The notes beneath the pieces are model-generated. The model saw only the letters and a list, made by a program, of their open reading frames with translations, ran no database searches and had not been told where the DNA came from. A stretch of 64,000 nt of DNA from CAYRVF01 sp964427535 (GTDB lineage Bacteria > Chloroflexota > Ktedonobacteria > Ktedonobacterales > JADMIN01), in NCBI GenBank assembly GCA_964427535.1, contig CAYRVF010000005.1:1-64000 (forward strand), in the 5' to 3' direction. The position numbers and the translations under genes were made by a program. Each line of letters opens with the position of its first letter. The first letter of the stretch is position 1. Positions 25,001 through 34,717 of the stretch are shown piece by piece.

Positions 25001-28000
25001 CTACGCCTGGGTCGCGACGAAGTCTGTGGCGCTCGCGTGCAGCCTCGCGCGAATCGTCTTGCAGAGCGCGAGTGTCTTCGGGCTGGGCGTGCCGCCGATC
25101 TCGTCGCGCAGGACACGCACGCAGAGATTGAACTGCTGGAGCGCGAGCGTAAGCTCTCCTCTGGCAACGTAGCACTGCATGAGGCCGCGGTGCGCGTCTT
25201 CACGGTACGGGGCGAGCTCCAGAAGCTGTGTGTAGACGTGTGCCGCGCTCTCGATGTGCCGGGACCCCAGCTCGATCTCCGCAAGCAGCTCCAGCGCACG
25301 CAACCGGCGGGTGACCAGCTCTTCTCGGCGCAGCAGCGCCCAGTCGCTGTAGATGTCGTCGAGGTAGGTGCCCGTCCAGAGTGCGAGTGCATCGCGCAGT
25401 GAGACGGCCGCCTCGGCGAGTCGACCTACCTGCGCCTGGCGCTCGCCATCGGCCAGCAGCCGCTCGAATTCGTGCGTATCGCAGACGGCGGGAAGGGTCA
25501 GAGACCATCGCCCATCGACTTGCTCCACGCATGCATAACCCAACAGCTTCTTGAGCTGCGCCCGCGCCTTGCGGAAGGCGGTTTCGGCGTCCTGCGGATC
25601 TTTCTCGGGCCAGATGGCATCGAGAATCGCATCTTTGCTGAGGGCGCCACGCTGATCCGCGAGGAAGAAGACCAATTCGCGCGCGGCCGGGATGCGCCAG
25701 TGCAACACACGTTCGCTGTTGAACCACACCTGCGCGTCGCCCAGCAGCCTGATGGAGAGTGTCGCGTCGCGTTCGCGAGTGAGAGCGTCGGGAACGCCTT
25801 GCCGCGCCGCGGGCCGGCTGTGGCCGTCCGGTTCACACAGGGCCGCGGCGAGCGGGTGTGTACTATCGGCCAACAGCGGGCGCAGCTCGGGGAGATGGCG
25901 TATGTCTGCCCGCAAGACGTCGGGTCCGCCATACTCGGCATCGGCGAGGGCAGTGCGCAGAAATGCGCGGGCGTCATCATCATGGCCCATCGAGAGCGAG
26001 ATTGCGGCGAGCAGTGTTGCCGCCTGCGCCATGTCGGACGCCGTCCCTAGCCGGGATGCCATACCCGACGCCTCACGCGCGGACCCGCTTGCGGTGTTGA
26101 GGTCGCCGGACCTGAGCGCCGCGAACCCCAGGGCGAGCAAGAGATGCACCCGTTGCTGATCAGGCGCGCGTTGGTACTCGGCGAGCACCTTCCGCAGGTC
26201 CGCGCTTGCCTGCCAGGCGTTGCCCGCGATGGCGCGCAGGTATGCGCGGCGAGACTCCATGAAAGCACGGAGATGCTGTTCGTTCATGGCGAGGGCGAGC
26301 TCAAGCGCCTGGCCGCAGAGCTCTGCCGACGTGGAGCGGTTATCGGCCATGAACTCAAGCTCAGCCAGATTCGCCAGCGCATATGCGCGGCCCTGTACGT
26401 GCCCCACCGCTTCGGATTGCGCGCGCGCGGCGTCGAAATCGTCGCGCGCGGCGTCCAGTTGGCCCATATTCAGGCGGCAGGCGCCCCGCGTCAGGCGGCA
26501 GGCGATGGCCCGCACTTCATCACCGGCTTCTTCGGCATAGCGGAAGCCCAGATCAGCCGACCGCTCGGCGTCTGTATAGTCGCCTTGCGCGAATGCGAGG
26601 TTGGCCGAGACGTAGTGCAGACGCGCCAGCGCCCAGAGGTCACCCGAGCGCATGCAGCGCTCCTCGACGTTCTTCAACCAGCGGCGTCCAGCCTCGGGGC
26701 GCTCCAGGAAGCCGACGGCCGCGGCGCGAATTAGCTCCGCCTGCACGTGAACCTCATCGGCGGAGTCGGGCGCATGCGCGATGGCTTGCTCGCAGTCGCG
26801 GTACGACTCCTCGTAGTGGCCGCGAATGAAGTTGAGGTCCGCACGTACGGTGAGCGCCCGCGCGAGCAGCACCGCATTGGTCTCGGCGCTGGAGGTGCGC
26901 GTTTCCAGCATTTGCTGCACGGTGGCATATGCCTCACAGACCTGACCCGACTGCCGCAGCAGCTCGGCCAGCAGCACCGTCAGATGGGGGTGCGCTAGAA
27001 GTACGTGCTCTGGCAGCAGATCGAGCCAGCGTGCCAGGGTCGCGCCGCGTCCGCTGGAGAGCAACGACCGGCGGTGACGTTCGACCAGCGTGACCAACTT
27101 CTCGTATGCGCGCGCCTGGGCGTATTGCTGCGCGGCGTCTTCGAGGTCGCCGTGTTCCTCCAGCAGCTCACCGGCGCGCACGCGCATCGCCTGGACGTGG
27201 TCGGGTGTCGCGCCGCGCTGTTCGAGGCGGTCGAGTAGGGCACCACGCAGAAGCGGCTGGAAGCGGTAGACGGGCTCTTGCGGGCGGCGGCCGATACGGG
27301 TGACGAAACCTGTCCGGCGCTCCAGCGCGACCAATCGCTCGCGCGCGTCGGGCGCATCGAGCAGTGTCGCGCAGAGCGGCGCGGTCATCGATTGCAAGAC
27401 GGCAGCGCGCATGGCGAAGTCTGCGAGAGCTGGCGGCAGGCGGTCGATGACCTCACTGGCGAGGTAGCCGAAGATTGCCTCGCGGTTGAGCTCCTCGCCC
27501 GCATGTACTGAAAGACACTCGGGCCAGAGCGATCCGGTCGCCAGCAACACACCCGTCACCCACCCTGAGCAGAGTTCGTCGAGCTGGGTGCGATACGCGG
27601 TATCGGTCGGAATCTCCAGGACACGCAGCAGCTCGGTGACTTCGTCGTCCGTCAGGCGCAGATCGTCGATACCGAGGCCATCCAGCCGCCGCTGTGGCAG
27701 CAAAGGTGAAAGGCGCAGAGGTGGTACCTCGCGGAACTCCAGCACGAGACGCAAGGGGTCGGCGGTGCGTGCGAGTAACTGTTCGAGCACCGCGTAGGCG
27801 TTGCCCTTCGCGCTCAATTCGGCGACGCCCGTGATGATGAGCGTCATCGGGCGGGTCACATGCCGGCGGATATCGCTGGCGAGCACTTCCGCCGCGCGGC
27901 GCGCGTCCAAAGGCGTGAGGGTGCCCTCGCGCAGCCGGGCGAGCAGCGACTTGACGTCCCACTGCCCGCGTGGATTGCGCGTCCGGAGGGTGCTGATGAG

Positions 28001-28285
28001 CCCGCTGATGAGGGCCGCCGGGTCGTCGTCGCTGGCATCGATGTGGTACCACATCACGGGCATCGACGCGACGCGCGCCCATTGCGCGAGCAGGGTTGTC
28101 TTGCCGTAACCCGCTGGAGCGCTCACCAGGAAGACGTCTCCGGTGCTCTTGTGCTTCCCGAGGGCCTGTTCGAGGCGGGCCAGCAGTCGCGGCCGCTCAA
28201 GCAGGGCGTCCGCGGTGCGCGGCGGCTCGCACTTCCACGCTGGCAGCGGGAGCGGGCCACTGGCGGAGCGTCGCAGTCTGCTCAT
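25001..28285 (-). CDS. Large AfsR/MalT-like regulator: P-loop NTPase, TPR and BTAD domains
   Basis: A 1094-aa regulator. The N-terminal STAND-type NTPase has Walker A SAPAGYGKTTLLAQWA (about 55-70) and MWYHIDASDDDPAAL. A helical middle of about 500 residues has TPR-like repeats (AEYQRAPDQQRVHLLLALGF, LYALARLHYVSANLAFAQGD-type). The C-terminal part is a winged helix (IRLLGDAQVWFN, KDAILDAIWPEKDP) joined to a bacterial transcriptional activator (BTAD) domain (YSDWALLRREELVTRRLRAL, LQQFNLCVRVLRDEIGGTPS), as in SARP regulators. The reversed order, NTPase first and SARP last, is common in Chloroflexota. ATG 28285 has GAGGGATGAG upstream. It faces the graspetide genes convergently, so a regulatory link is possible but not shown. 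Confidence 0.9.
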   Translation of the reverse strand: MSRLRRSASGPLPLPAWKCEPPRTADALLERPRLLARLEQALGKHKSTGDVFLVSAPAGYGKTTLLAQWARVASMPVMWYHIDASDDDPAALISGLISTLRTRNPRGQWDVKSLLARLREGTLTPLDARRAAEVLASDIRRHVTRPMTLIITGVAELSAKGNAYAVLEQLLARTADPLRLVLEFREVPPLRLSPLLPQRRLDGLGIDDLRLTDDEVTELLRVLEIPTDTAYRTQLDELCSGWVTGVLLATGSLWPECLSVHAGEELNREAIFGYLASEVIDRLPPALADFAMRAAVLQSMTAPLCATLLDAPDARERLVALERRTGFVTRIGRRPQEPVYRFQPLLRGALLDRLEQRGATPDHVQAMRVRAGELLEEHGDLEDAAQQYAQARAYEKLVTLVERHRRSLLSSGRGATLARWLDLLPEHVLLAHPHLTVLLAELLRQSGQVCEAYATVQQMLETRTSSAETNAVLLARALTVRADLNFIRGHYEESYRDCEQAIAHAPDSADEVHVQAELIRAAAVGFLERPEAGRRWLKNVEERCMRSGDLWALARLHYVSANLAFAQGDYTDAERSADLGFRYAEEAGDEVRAIACRLTRGACRLNMGQLDAARDDFDAARAQSEAVGHVQGRAYALANLAELEFMADNRSTSAELCGQALELALAMNEQHLRAFMESRRAYLRAIAGNAWQASADLRKVLAEYQRAPDQQRVHLLLALGFAALRSGDLNTASGSAREASGMASRLGTASDMAQAATLLAAISLSMGHDDDARAFLRTALADAEYGGPDVLRADIRHLPELRPLLADSTHPLAAALCEPDGHSRPAARQGVPDALTRERDATLSIRLLGDAQVWFNSERVLHWRIPAARELVFFLADQRGALSKDAILDAIWPEKDPQDAETAFRKARAQLKKLLGYACVEQVDGRWSLTLPAVCDTHEFERLLADGERQAQVGRLAEAAVSLRDALALWTGTYLDDIYSDWALLRREELVTRRLRALELLAEIELGSRHIESAAHVYTQLLELAPYREDAHRGLMQCYVARGELTLALQQFNLCVRVLRDEIGGTPSPKTLALCKTIRARLHASATDFVATQA

Positions 28286-28501
28286 CGTCTCATCCCTCAA
28301 ACACACGTACACTGGGGAGACGGGCAGCCTGTGTGTGTGCGCGCCTCACTCCAGCGGTAGCTTGCCAGGCCAGAAAACGCGGCGTCAGCGATCGTCACGA
28401 TTGTATCATGCAAGGAGAATTCTGACGAGATGCCGCTTGCAAGGGTACCATCCCTCGCACACACGAGGCAAACCGTCGTCAACTGCGTTTGCCGAGGCGA
28501 T

Positions 28502-31500
28502 TTAGACGTTGCTCGGGTCGGGCAGGCTGAGCCTAGGCTCTGGTGCGGGCAGCGCCCGTGGCGGACTAGCGGCCATTGGCGCGGCCAGAGTGCGCGCCGA
28601 GAAGACCCGGCTGAGTACCATCGTCGTGAGGGTGCTGCCGCCGATCAGCGCCCACCCAAGCGGACCAGGCACGGTCAGCCCGAAGAGCGCCCGCAGGCTG
28701 GGGATTGCGAAGGCGGCGCCGAGCAGACCTGCTGCGCCTCCGACCGCTCCGGCCACTGGCACGCTCAGGTGACCTTCGGTCCAGCCGACGTCGAGCGTCT
28801 GCGCGAGCTGGGTCGTGACGAGGCTCGATAGCACCACGGTCTGCGCCTGCGGTGCGCTTGAGGTGGCGAGCGCGAGCACGTAGGCGGCGAGCGAAGGGAG
28901 GGCGGTGAGCGAGCCGCGCCGGATGACGTCCGCACGGAGCGGGCGGTCAAGCGCGGTCGTGCCCTCGCGCGCCAGCCCGGCGAGATTGCGGTGCTCCGGC
29001 TGCTGCAGTGCCACGGCGAGACCGGGCAAAATGTCGGTGATCATGTTCACCACGAGAATCTGCCGGGCGGTCAGTGGCGCCGCCAGGCCGAAGGTGCTCG
29101 CACCGACGATGATACCCAGCTCACCGAGATTGCCGCCGAGGAGCAAGCCGACGGCCCGCCGGATATTGCTCCAGAAGCTGCGGCCCTCGACGAGCGCCTC
29201 CACCAGTGTGGAGAAGTCGTCGTCGGCCAGGACGACATCTGCGGTTTGCCGCGCGACTTCGGTGCCGCCGCGCCCCATCGCGATGCCAACATCGGCGAGA
29301 CGCAGCGCGGGTGCGTCGTTGACACCGTCGCCCGTCATCGCGACGGTGTGCCCGCTGCGCTGCAGGCTCTCGATGATGCGCAGCTTGTCGATGGGCGTGG
29401 CGCGGGCAATAACCGTGACTCGCTCCAGCCGCTCGTCGAGCTCGCCGTTCTGAAGCTCAGCCAGCTCGTCGGCGGTGATGATGTCGCCGGTGCCGTTGAG
29501 CAGTCCCGCTTGCTGAGCGATAGCGCGTGCCGTAGCGGGGTGGTCGCCGGTGAGCATCACCACACGAATGCCCGCGTCATGGCAGCGCTTCACCGCCGCG
29601 CGCACGCCTGGCCGCAGCGGATCGCTGATGCCGACGAAGCCGAGCGCGACCAGATCAGCGGGCTCATTCAGATCGGTGTCCGAAGAACCTTCCGCGACGA
29701 GTAGCACGCGCAGTCCCCGACCCGCCAGCTCTTTCGCGCGCGTCAGCAGCCGGTCGTAGCCTTCGCCGTCGAGCGGCACGTCCCCTCCATCGATGCGTAT
29801 CGTGGCGCAGCGGGGCGCGACGGACTCGGGAGCACCCTTCAGATAGACCTGGCAACCGATCCGACTGGCGTGGAAGGCGCGCATCGCGTCAAACGGCAGC
29901 TCGTCGTCGCGCGGCACACGCAGCCGCTCCTCTAGGCCGGCTTCGAGCGCGCCCTGGGTGACGGCGACATCTGTCGCGTGCGCGCTGGCTCCTGACGCGT
30001 CAGGCGCCGGGCTGGCGAACGCCGCGGCCAGCAGGACAGCATCGAGCTCGGGTGAGAGAGGGCCGGGGAAAGCTGTCTCCGAGCGGACCGGGTCAGCCAC
30101 CAGGCCGAGGGCGAGATGGCCCTGTGTAAGCGTGCCAGTCTTGTCGGTGCAGGCGACATCCACGCGGCCAAGCGCCTCGACCGCCGAGAGCCGCCGCATG
30201 ATCGCGTTGCGGCTGGCGAGGCGCCGTGCGACGCCCGCTTCGCTGACCCGCGTGAGAATCGGCAGACCCTCCGGCACTGCCGCGATGGCGACGACGGAGC
30301 CGGTCGCGAGCTCGGAGAGTAGCGAGCGGGTGCGGAAGAAGTTCGCGCCCGCGACGAGCGCTCCGCCAGCGACTGCGACGGGGATGATCTGACGCAGCGC
30401 TTTGGCAAGGCGCTCGTCGAGGGGGCTTGTGGTGGCTTCTTCGGTCGAGAGCGCGGCGGCGGTCGCCCCCATGCGGGTGCCCTGGCCGACGGCGACGACA
30501 ACCGCCCGGCCGGTCCCAGTGGTGACGGAGCTTCCGTCCTGCACGATGCGGCTGGCGGGCGTGGGGCCGTCGGGCGATTTCGCGACGGGGAGCGATTCGC
30601 CTGTGAGCGCGGCCTCGTCGACTTCGAGGCTATCGGCCTCCACCACGCGCGCGTCGGCGGGGATGTGGTCGCCCGAGCTGAGCAGCAGCATGTCGCCCGG
30701 CACTAGGTCGGTGGATAGGAGTTGGACCTCGTGGCCGTTGCGGAGCACAGTTGCCGTCGCGGTGCCGAGGGTGTTGAGAGTCTCGGCCACGGCGTCGGCC
30801 CGGCGCTCCTGCCAAGCGCCTATTAGCACATTGCCCGCGATGGTCGCGCCGATGATCGCGACATCCGCCGGAGCCCCGAGCACGAGTGAGAAGGCTGCGC
30901 CCGCCCCGAGGATGACCGTCAGCGGCGAGCGGAGCTGATCGAGCACGAGTTGCGCGAGCGGACGTCGCCGGAACGCCGGAACCACGCCGCGCTGTCGTTC
31001 ATTCGCCTGTGCCGTACTGAGGCCGTCAGGCGAGGTGTTGAGCGTCTGGAGTACGCTCTCGACACTGCGTTCACCCCAGCGCTCGGGCCGTGGGTCCACG
31101 ATGCGCACCTGTGTGGCATGGGGGACCTGACCCCCGCGCAGCCGTAGCCATTGGTCGCCAAGCGCGGCGAGCGCCGCCACATAGACGGACCGTGAGGCGC
31201 CCAAGAGCGCGATCTCACCGGGCAGGCCGAGCGCGGCGCCCACGACATTCGAGATAGCGGAGAGCGCTACAGAGTCGCGCGTCGCGGCCTTGCGTCGGGC
31301 GCCCGCATCGAGAATGGCGGAGACAGCGTCAAGATCCGGCGCCAGCAGATCGGCGCGGGCGGGCATCTGGCTAGTGCCATCACTCAGACCAATCGCCAGG
31401 TCGCAGGCCTGAAACGCCGCTGCCGCGTGCGCGCCGTCGGAAACGTACGCGACCACGTCACCTGCCGCTTGGCGCTCGCGAATGGCGGTGATGGCGTCGT

Positions 31501-33422
31501 CGGACGGCAACAGCGCGACGCGCGCGCGCTGGGCAAGCGCCTGCGCCGACGCGGACTCGTCACCAGGCAGCAGCACGAGCTCAACGCCGCTAAGCCTGCA
31601 CGTCTCGACGAGCTTCTGCGCGCCTGGCGCCAGGCGCGGCCGCAGCGCGATAATGCCCAGCGGTTCCGGCCTGTGCTCGGACTCCAGGACGAGCAGGTGC
31701 TCGCCTTTGTGGCGCATACGCAGCGAGGCAGACAGGCTGTGGGAGTCGGTTATCTGCGTCAAGCTGTAACGCTCGCCGTTGATGGTCGCGCGTGCCGTCG
31801 TACCGTCGAAGCTGCCGTCGCTGGCATCCACCCGCTCGCTCGCCCGAACGGCCAACCGGAATGCGCGTCCCCACGGCATGCCCGCCGCGCTCGCGACGCT
31901 GGAGGCGCGTGCTAGCAAGCTGGCGGCATCCGCCTGCTCTTCGCTCGGGAAGACGCCGGAGACCTCGAAGCCATCCGTCAGAACACGTGGCCCGTCGAGG
32001 ATGAGGGTATCGGGGAGACGAACACCGCGGCCTGTGCGCATGCCCACCACGGTAACGCCCGCACGCAGCACACGTGCCGAGGCTCCCAGCTCCGCCGCTT
32101 CGGCGCCGATGAGGGCGGGGCGCGGGCTGACGAGCAGCAGCGCGGCAAATGTGCGGAGGTATGAGCGTGTCAGAATCGCGGTGATCGCGGCGTAGCTCAA
32201 CGAGACAGGTCCTAGCGCCCGCGAGTAGCGTTCGAATAGCGTTTGGGTGACGGGCGCGGGACGTTCGCTGGGAACGAAGCCTTCGCCAGCTTCAAGTCGT
32301 GCGGCAACTGGACCGCCGAACAGGCGCGAGCCAGCTGAGACTCTGGCGCCGGGACGGATGGGCACCGGTGCGGCGCTACGCTCAAGGGCCGTTCCGGTGC
32401 CCTCCAGCACGGTCGCCTGCCGGGGGAAGCGCTCGCCGCTCTCCAGCCGGATCACCGCACCGGGATCGGCGGGCGATGTATTCGCGAGGCGTTCGACATA
32501 GCGCTTCCAGGCGGCACGGCGTGGCACGACCTCAGTCAGCAGCCGCCACGCTTCGACGCCCGTCAGCGTGAGGCCGAGCAACGACCCGGAGAACGTCAGT
32601 GTCACGATGGTGGGGATGTAGACGAGTGCGGCGGCGGCATCGCGCCCGAAGAGGCGTCTCAAGCCGTAGCGCAAGGTGGGTATGCCCTGCAGGATGCCGA
32701 TGACGCCNNNNNNNNNNGACGCCCGCTGCCTGCACGGCGACTCCAGCGCCAGGCGCATCTGCGACACCGAGCGCGCGCTGGGCTCCCACATAGGTGAGGC
32801 CCAGCGCGGCACCTACCGTGCGCGTGACGCTCTGGATCAGCGGCCGGCGATCGAGCGGGTAGGTGGCGCGGTCCTCACCAGGGAGTTCGGGCAGCTCCAT
32901 TCCCGTGACCTCGGCAATGAGGTCGTCGAGGTCTGTCCTGTGCTCGGTGAACTCCACGAGGATGCGGCCCGTGAGCGGGCTGGCGGTCGCTCGCACCCCG
33001 GGGTACCGCTGGAGCCGCTCGATCACGCGCCGGGCGAGGTCGGGATCACGATTGAGGCCGGAGATCGGGATACGCGCCCGTACCGTGCCATTGGTTCGCG
33101 TGTGATGGGTGGCGCCGCGCCGCTCGCGGATCGTGTGTGCGGACGCTTCCTCTTGCGCGTCGCATTGGGCGCTCAGCTCGTCGACATCCAGCGCGGTGAC
33201 TGCCGCGAGCATGCGCGCCTGGGAGGTGCGCTCTGGCGCGTAGCAGATGAGCAGATTGCCGGTCAGCGGATTGGCCCGCACCTGCGTGACACCAGCCACG
33301 ACGCGTAACTGGCGCTCGATGCCGGCTCCGTTCCGTCCATCCCAGTCGGGCAGGCGAATGCGAAGCCGTCCGGGGATCGCATGCAGCACATATGGAGCCC
33401 CACTGCTTGCCGCTGCACTCAT
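28502..33422 (-). CDS. Giant tandem P-type cation ATPase, CtpI-like (interrupted by assembly gap)
   Basis: At least 1636 aa, close to mycobacterial CtpI. Two HMA-like ferredoxin folds come first (YVLHAIPGRLRIRLPDWDG and a second with YPGVRATASPLTGRILVEF). A degenerate ATPase-like half follows (LVLLPGDESASAQALAQRAR, VAYVSDGAHAAAAFQACDLA), then a complete ATPase: TGES in DEAALTGESLPVAKS, membrane motif AAVPEGLPILTR (PEGL, as in type II cation pumps), phosphorylation site CTDKTGTLTQG and hinge MTGDGVNDAPALRLADVG. Ten Ns at 32708-32717 interrupt it. The part before the gap is exactly 235 codons and the part after exactly 1402 including the stop, so the true gap must be a multiple of three. ATG 33422 follows ACAGGAAAC. 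The transported ion cannot be named. Confidence 0.88.
32708..32717. other. Assembly gap of ten Ns inside the P-type ATPase gene
   Basis: Ten consecutive Ns, a placeholder length. If the gap were truly ten bases the flanking reading frames would not join; both flanks end on codon boundaries. Confidence 0.99.
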
Positions 33423-33612
33423 CCGCGTTTCCTGTTCCACACGACGCCCGTGTGCTCGCTGGGTCCATCTCCCGTGCAAGAGCATCTGGCCGCATGCGGC
33501 GAGGGCCGTTACTCAACGCGAGAGGCTGAAGTTGCATCTACCAGTTGCATCTACCACTGGATAGGTCTGGCTGGAATAGCCGTGCGGCAGTGCTCCCGCA
33601 CTGCTGCCGCGC

Positions 33613-33840
33613 CTACGCCTGAGCAGGGGGCGGCGTCTGGCGGTGCCTCAGGGACTGCGCCTCAGCCCAGATGTCCTCAAGTTCCTCGCGGGTGCGAGCG
33701 GTCCAGCGCTGGAGTTGCTGATTGGTGAGCGCGGCGTACTGTCCGATGCGTTCTCCCAACTGATTGACGAGCGCTTCAGCACGCTCAGTGGCGGCCGGAC
33801 CAGTATCGGAATGAGGCGTCTGCTCGTGTTGCTCTGCCAT
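33613..33840 (-). CDS. Small helical charged protein
   Basis: A 75-aa protein, mostly one predicted amphipathic helix or coiled coil (ERAEALVNQLGERIGQYAAL, RWTARTREELEDIWAEAQSL), with polar ends. No family recognised. The ATG at 33840 has GGGAGAG upstream, only five bases after the stop of the preceding gene, and the P-type ATPase gene begins 190 bases further on; the three probably form an operon. Possibly an accessory to the pump (inference). Confidence 0.65.
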   Translation of the reverse strand: MAEQHEQTPHSDTGPAATERAEALVNQLGERIGQYAALTNQQLQRWTARTREELEDIWAEAQSLRHRQTPPPAQA

Positions 33841-33845
33841 AACGC

Positions 33846-34196
33846 CTACTCTCCCGCTTCATTCGTTGAGGAGGTGTCGGTCTCTTCGACGGCTGTTCCC
33901 TCGACGGTGTTGTCGGAAGAGGCGCTGTGCGCGTCGGTCGCGGTCTGCCCATCGGTAGCGACCGGCACGCGGCGGCCAGCGGAGTTGGCGGCGGAGGAGG
34001 CCGCGGTCCCGGCTTTTTGCACGCCTTCGCCCACACCCCTGGCGAGCGAGGTGACCGCGTCTCCGGCGACGAGCGCGCCGGCAACGGTGTACACGACACC
34101 CCGTCGGAGCAGCCCGCGCACACGTGGCGAGAAGAGTGCTGCCGCGACCGCGGCGCCTACCGCGACCTCAGGTTGCAGAAGATCCTCGAAGTCCAT
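33846..34196 (-). CDS. Small protein with one hydrophobic segment, in the ATPase operon
   Basis: A 116-aa protein: MDFEDLLQPEVAVGAAVAAA, then FSPRVRGLLRRGVVYTVAGA, then an Ala/Ser/Thr-rich acidic tail that is probably disordered. The N-terminal half recalls DUF5132-type small proteins found next to P-type ATPases with HMA2 domains, but I cannot confirm that. The ATG at 34196 has GGAAGGG upstream; a GTG at 34214 would add six residues. First gene of the leftward three-gene unit ending in the P-type ATPase. Confidence 0.6.
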   Translation of the reverse strand: MDFEDLLQPEVAVGAAVAAALFSPRVRGLLRRGVVYTVAGALVAGDAVTSLARGVGEGVQKAGTAASSAANSAGRRVPVATDGQTATDAHSASSDNTVEGTAVEETDTSSTNEAGE

Positions 34197-34349
34197 CGTC
34201 TCTATCCCTTCCACATAGGCTCGCGGCGTCCATACCTAAGAATTGCCGAGTGTCGAGCGAGGTGATGAAGGGAAATGGGAGCAAATGCTATGCCACGTTG
34301 GCCCGCTGGGCGCGCTGCGCGGCGATGGAACTCCGGTCCGCGCCACCGC

Positions 34350-34379
34350 TTGACACGTCTGGGGATGTCGCCCTATACT
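34350..34379 (+). promoter_or_regulatory. Promoter of the DAHP synthase attenuator transcript
   Basis: TTGACA (34350-34355), an 18-base spacer and TATACT (34374-34379). This is the best consensus promoter in the window. Transcription should start near 34386, only two or three bases before the leader-peptide ATG at 34389. Confidence 0.75.
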
Positions 34380-34388
34380 CTGCACATC

Positions 34389-34472
34389 ATGAAGACGCAT
34401 TCGACGTTGCGAGACGACAACACGACATTTGCCACCCAGTCCTATTATTGGTGGCTCAGCCCTCCGGCTTGA
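34389..34472 (+). CDS. Aromatic-amino-acid leader peptide (Tyr-Tyr-Trp-Trp)
   Basis: A 27-aa ORF, MKTHSTLRDDNTTFATQSYY at its start, then WWLSPPA and TGA. The run Tyr19-Tyr20-Trp21-Trp22 is a classic ribosome-stalling test for aromatic amino acid supply. The Trp codons end one base before the 5' arm of a long stem, and a terminator follows, with a DAHP synthase gene next. There is no ribosome binding site, because the promoter places the transcript start almost at the ATG; the peptide would be read from a leaderless or nearly leaderless mRNA. Confidence 0.85.
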   Translation: MKTHSTLRDDNTTFATQSYYWWLSPPA

Positions 34473-34552
34473 CGGTGGGCCAGTTGTGTTGCGACAAAAC
34501 TGGTCCGTGACGGGTCGGAGGGTGAGCAGAGGTGAAAGCCTCTGCTTTTTTG
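34454..34552 (+). promoter_or_regulatory. Transcription attenuator upstream of DAHP synthase
   Basis: Three stems can be seen. The outer arms are GCTCAGCCCTCCG (34454-34466) and CGGAGGGTGAGC (34516-34527), 12 bp with one bulged G. Between them GGGCCAGTT and AACTGGTCC form a second stem. The terminator is GCAGAGG-tgaaag-CCTCTGC followed by six T (34526-34552). Two bases of the terminator's 5' arm overlap the outer stem, so the structures compete. A ribosome stalled on the Tyr/Trp codons would cover the outer 5' arm. The exact antiterminator pairing was not computed. Confidence 0.8.
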
Positions 34553-34717
34553 TTGGTCTAATTCAGGGCGTTCAGGCGTAGTTCTTGTAGACAGACGGGT
34601 TCCAGCAGCGATTGTGCTGTGCGAATGGAAGGGGACGACGTGCGTAGCGTACCGTCTCCCTCGGTGGACTCACCAGGCAGGACACGTCGCCAAGAATCTG
34701 GAAAGATGAGGGTTGGT

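Noticed and set aside
28502..33422. P-type ATPase region as two separate genes split at the gap
   Set aside because: No start codon or ribosome binding site near the gap, both flanks end on codon boundaries, and the joined length matches CtpI-like proteins.
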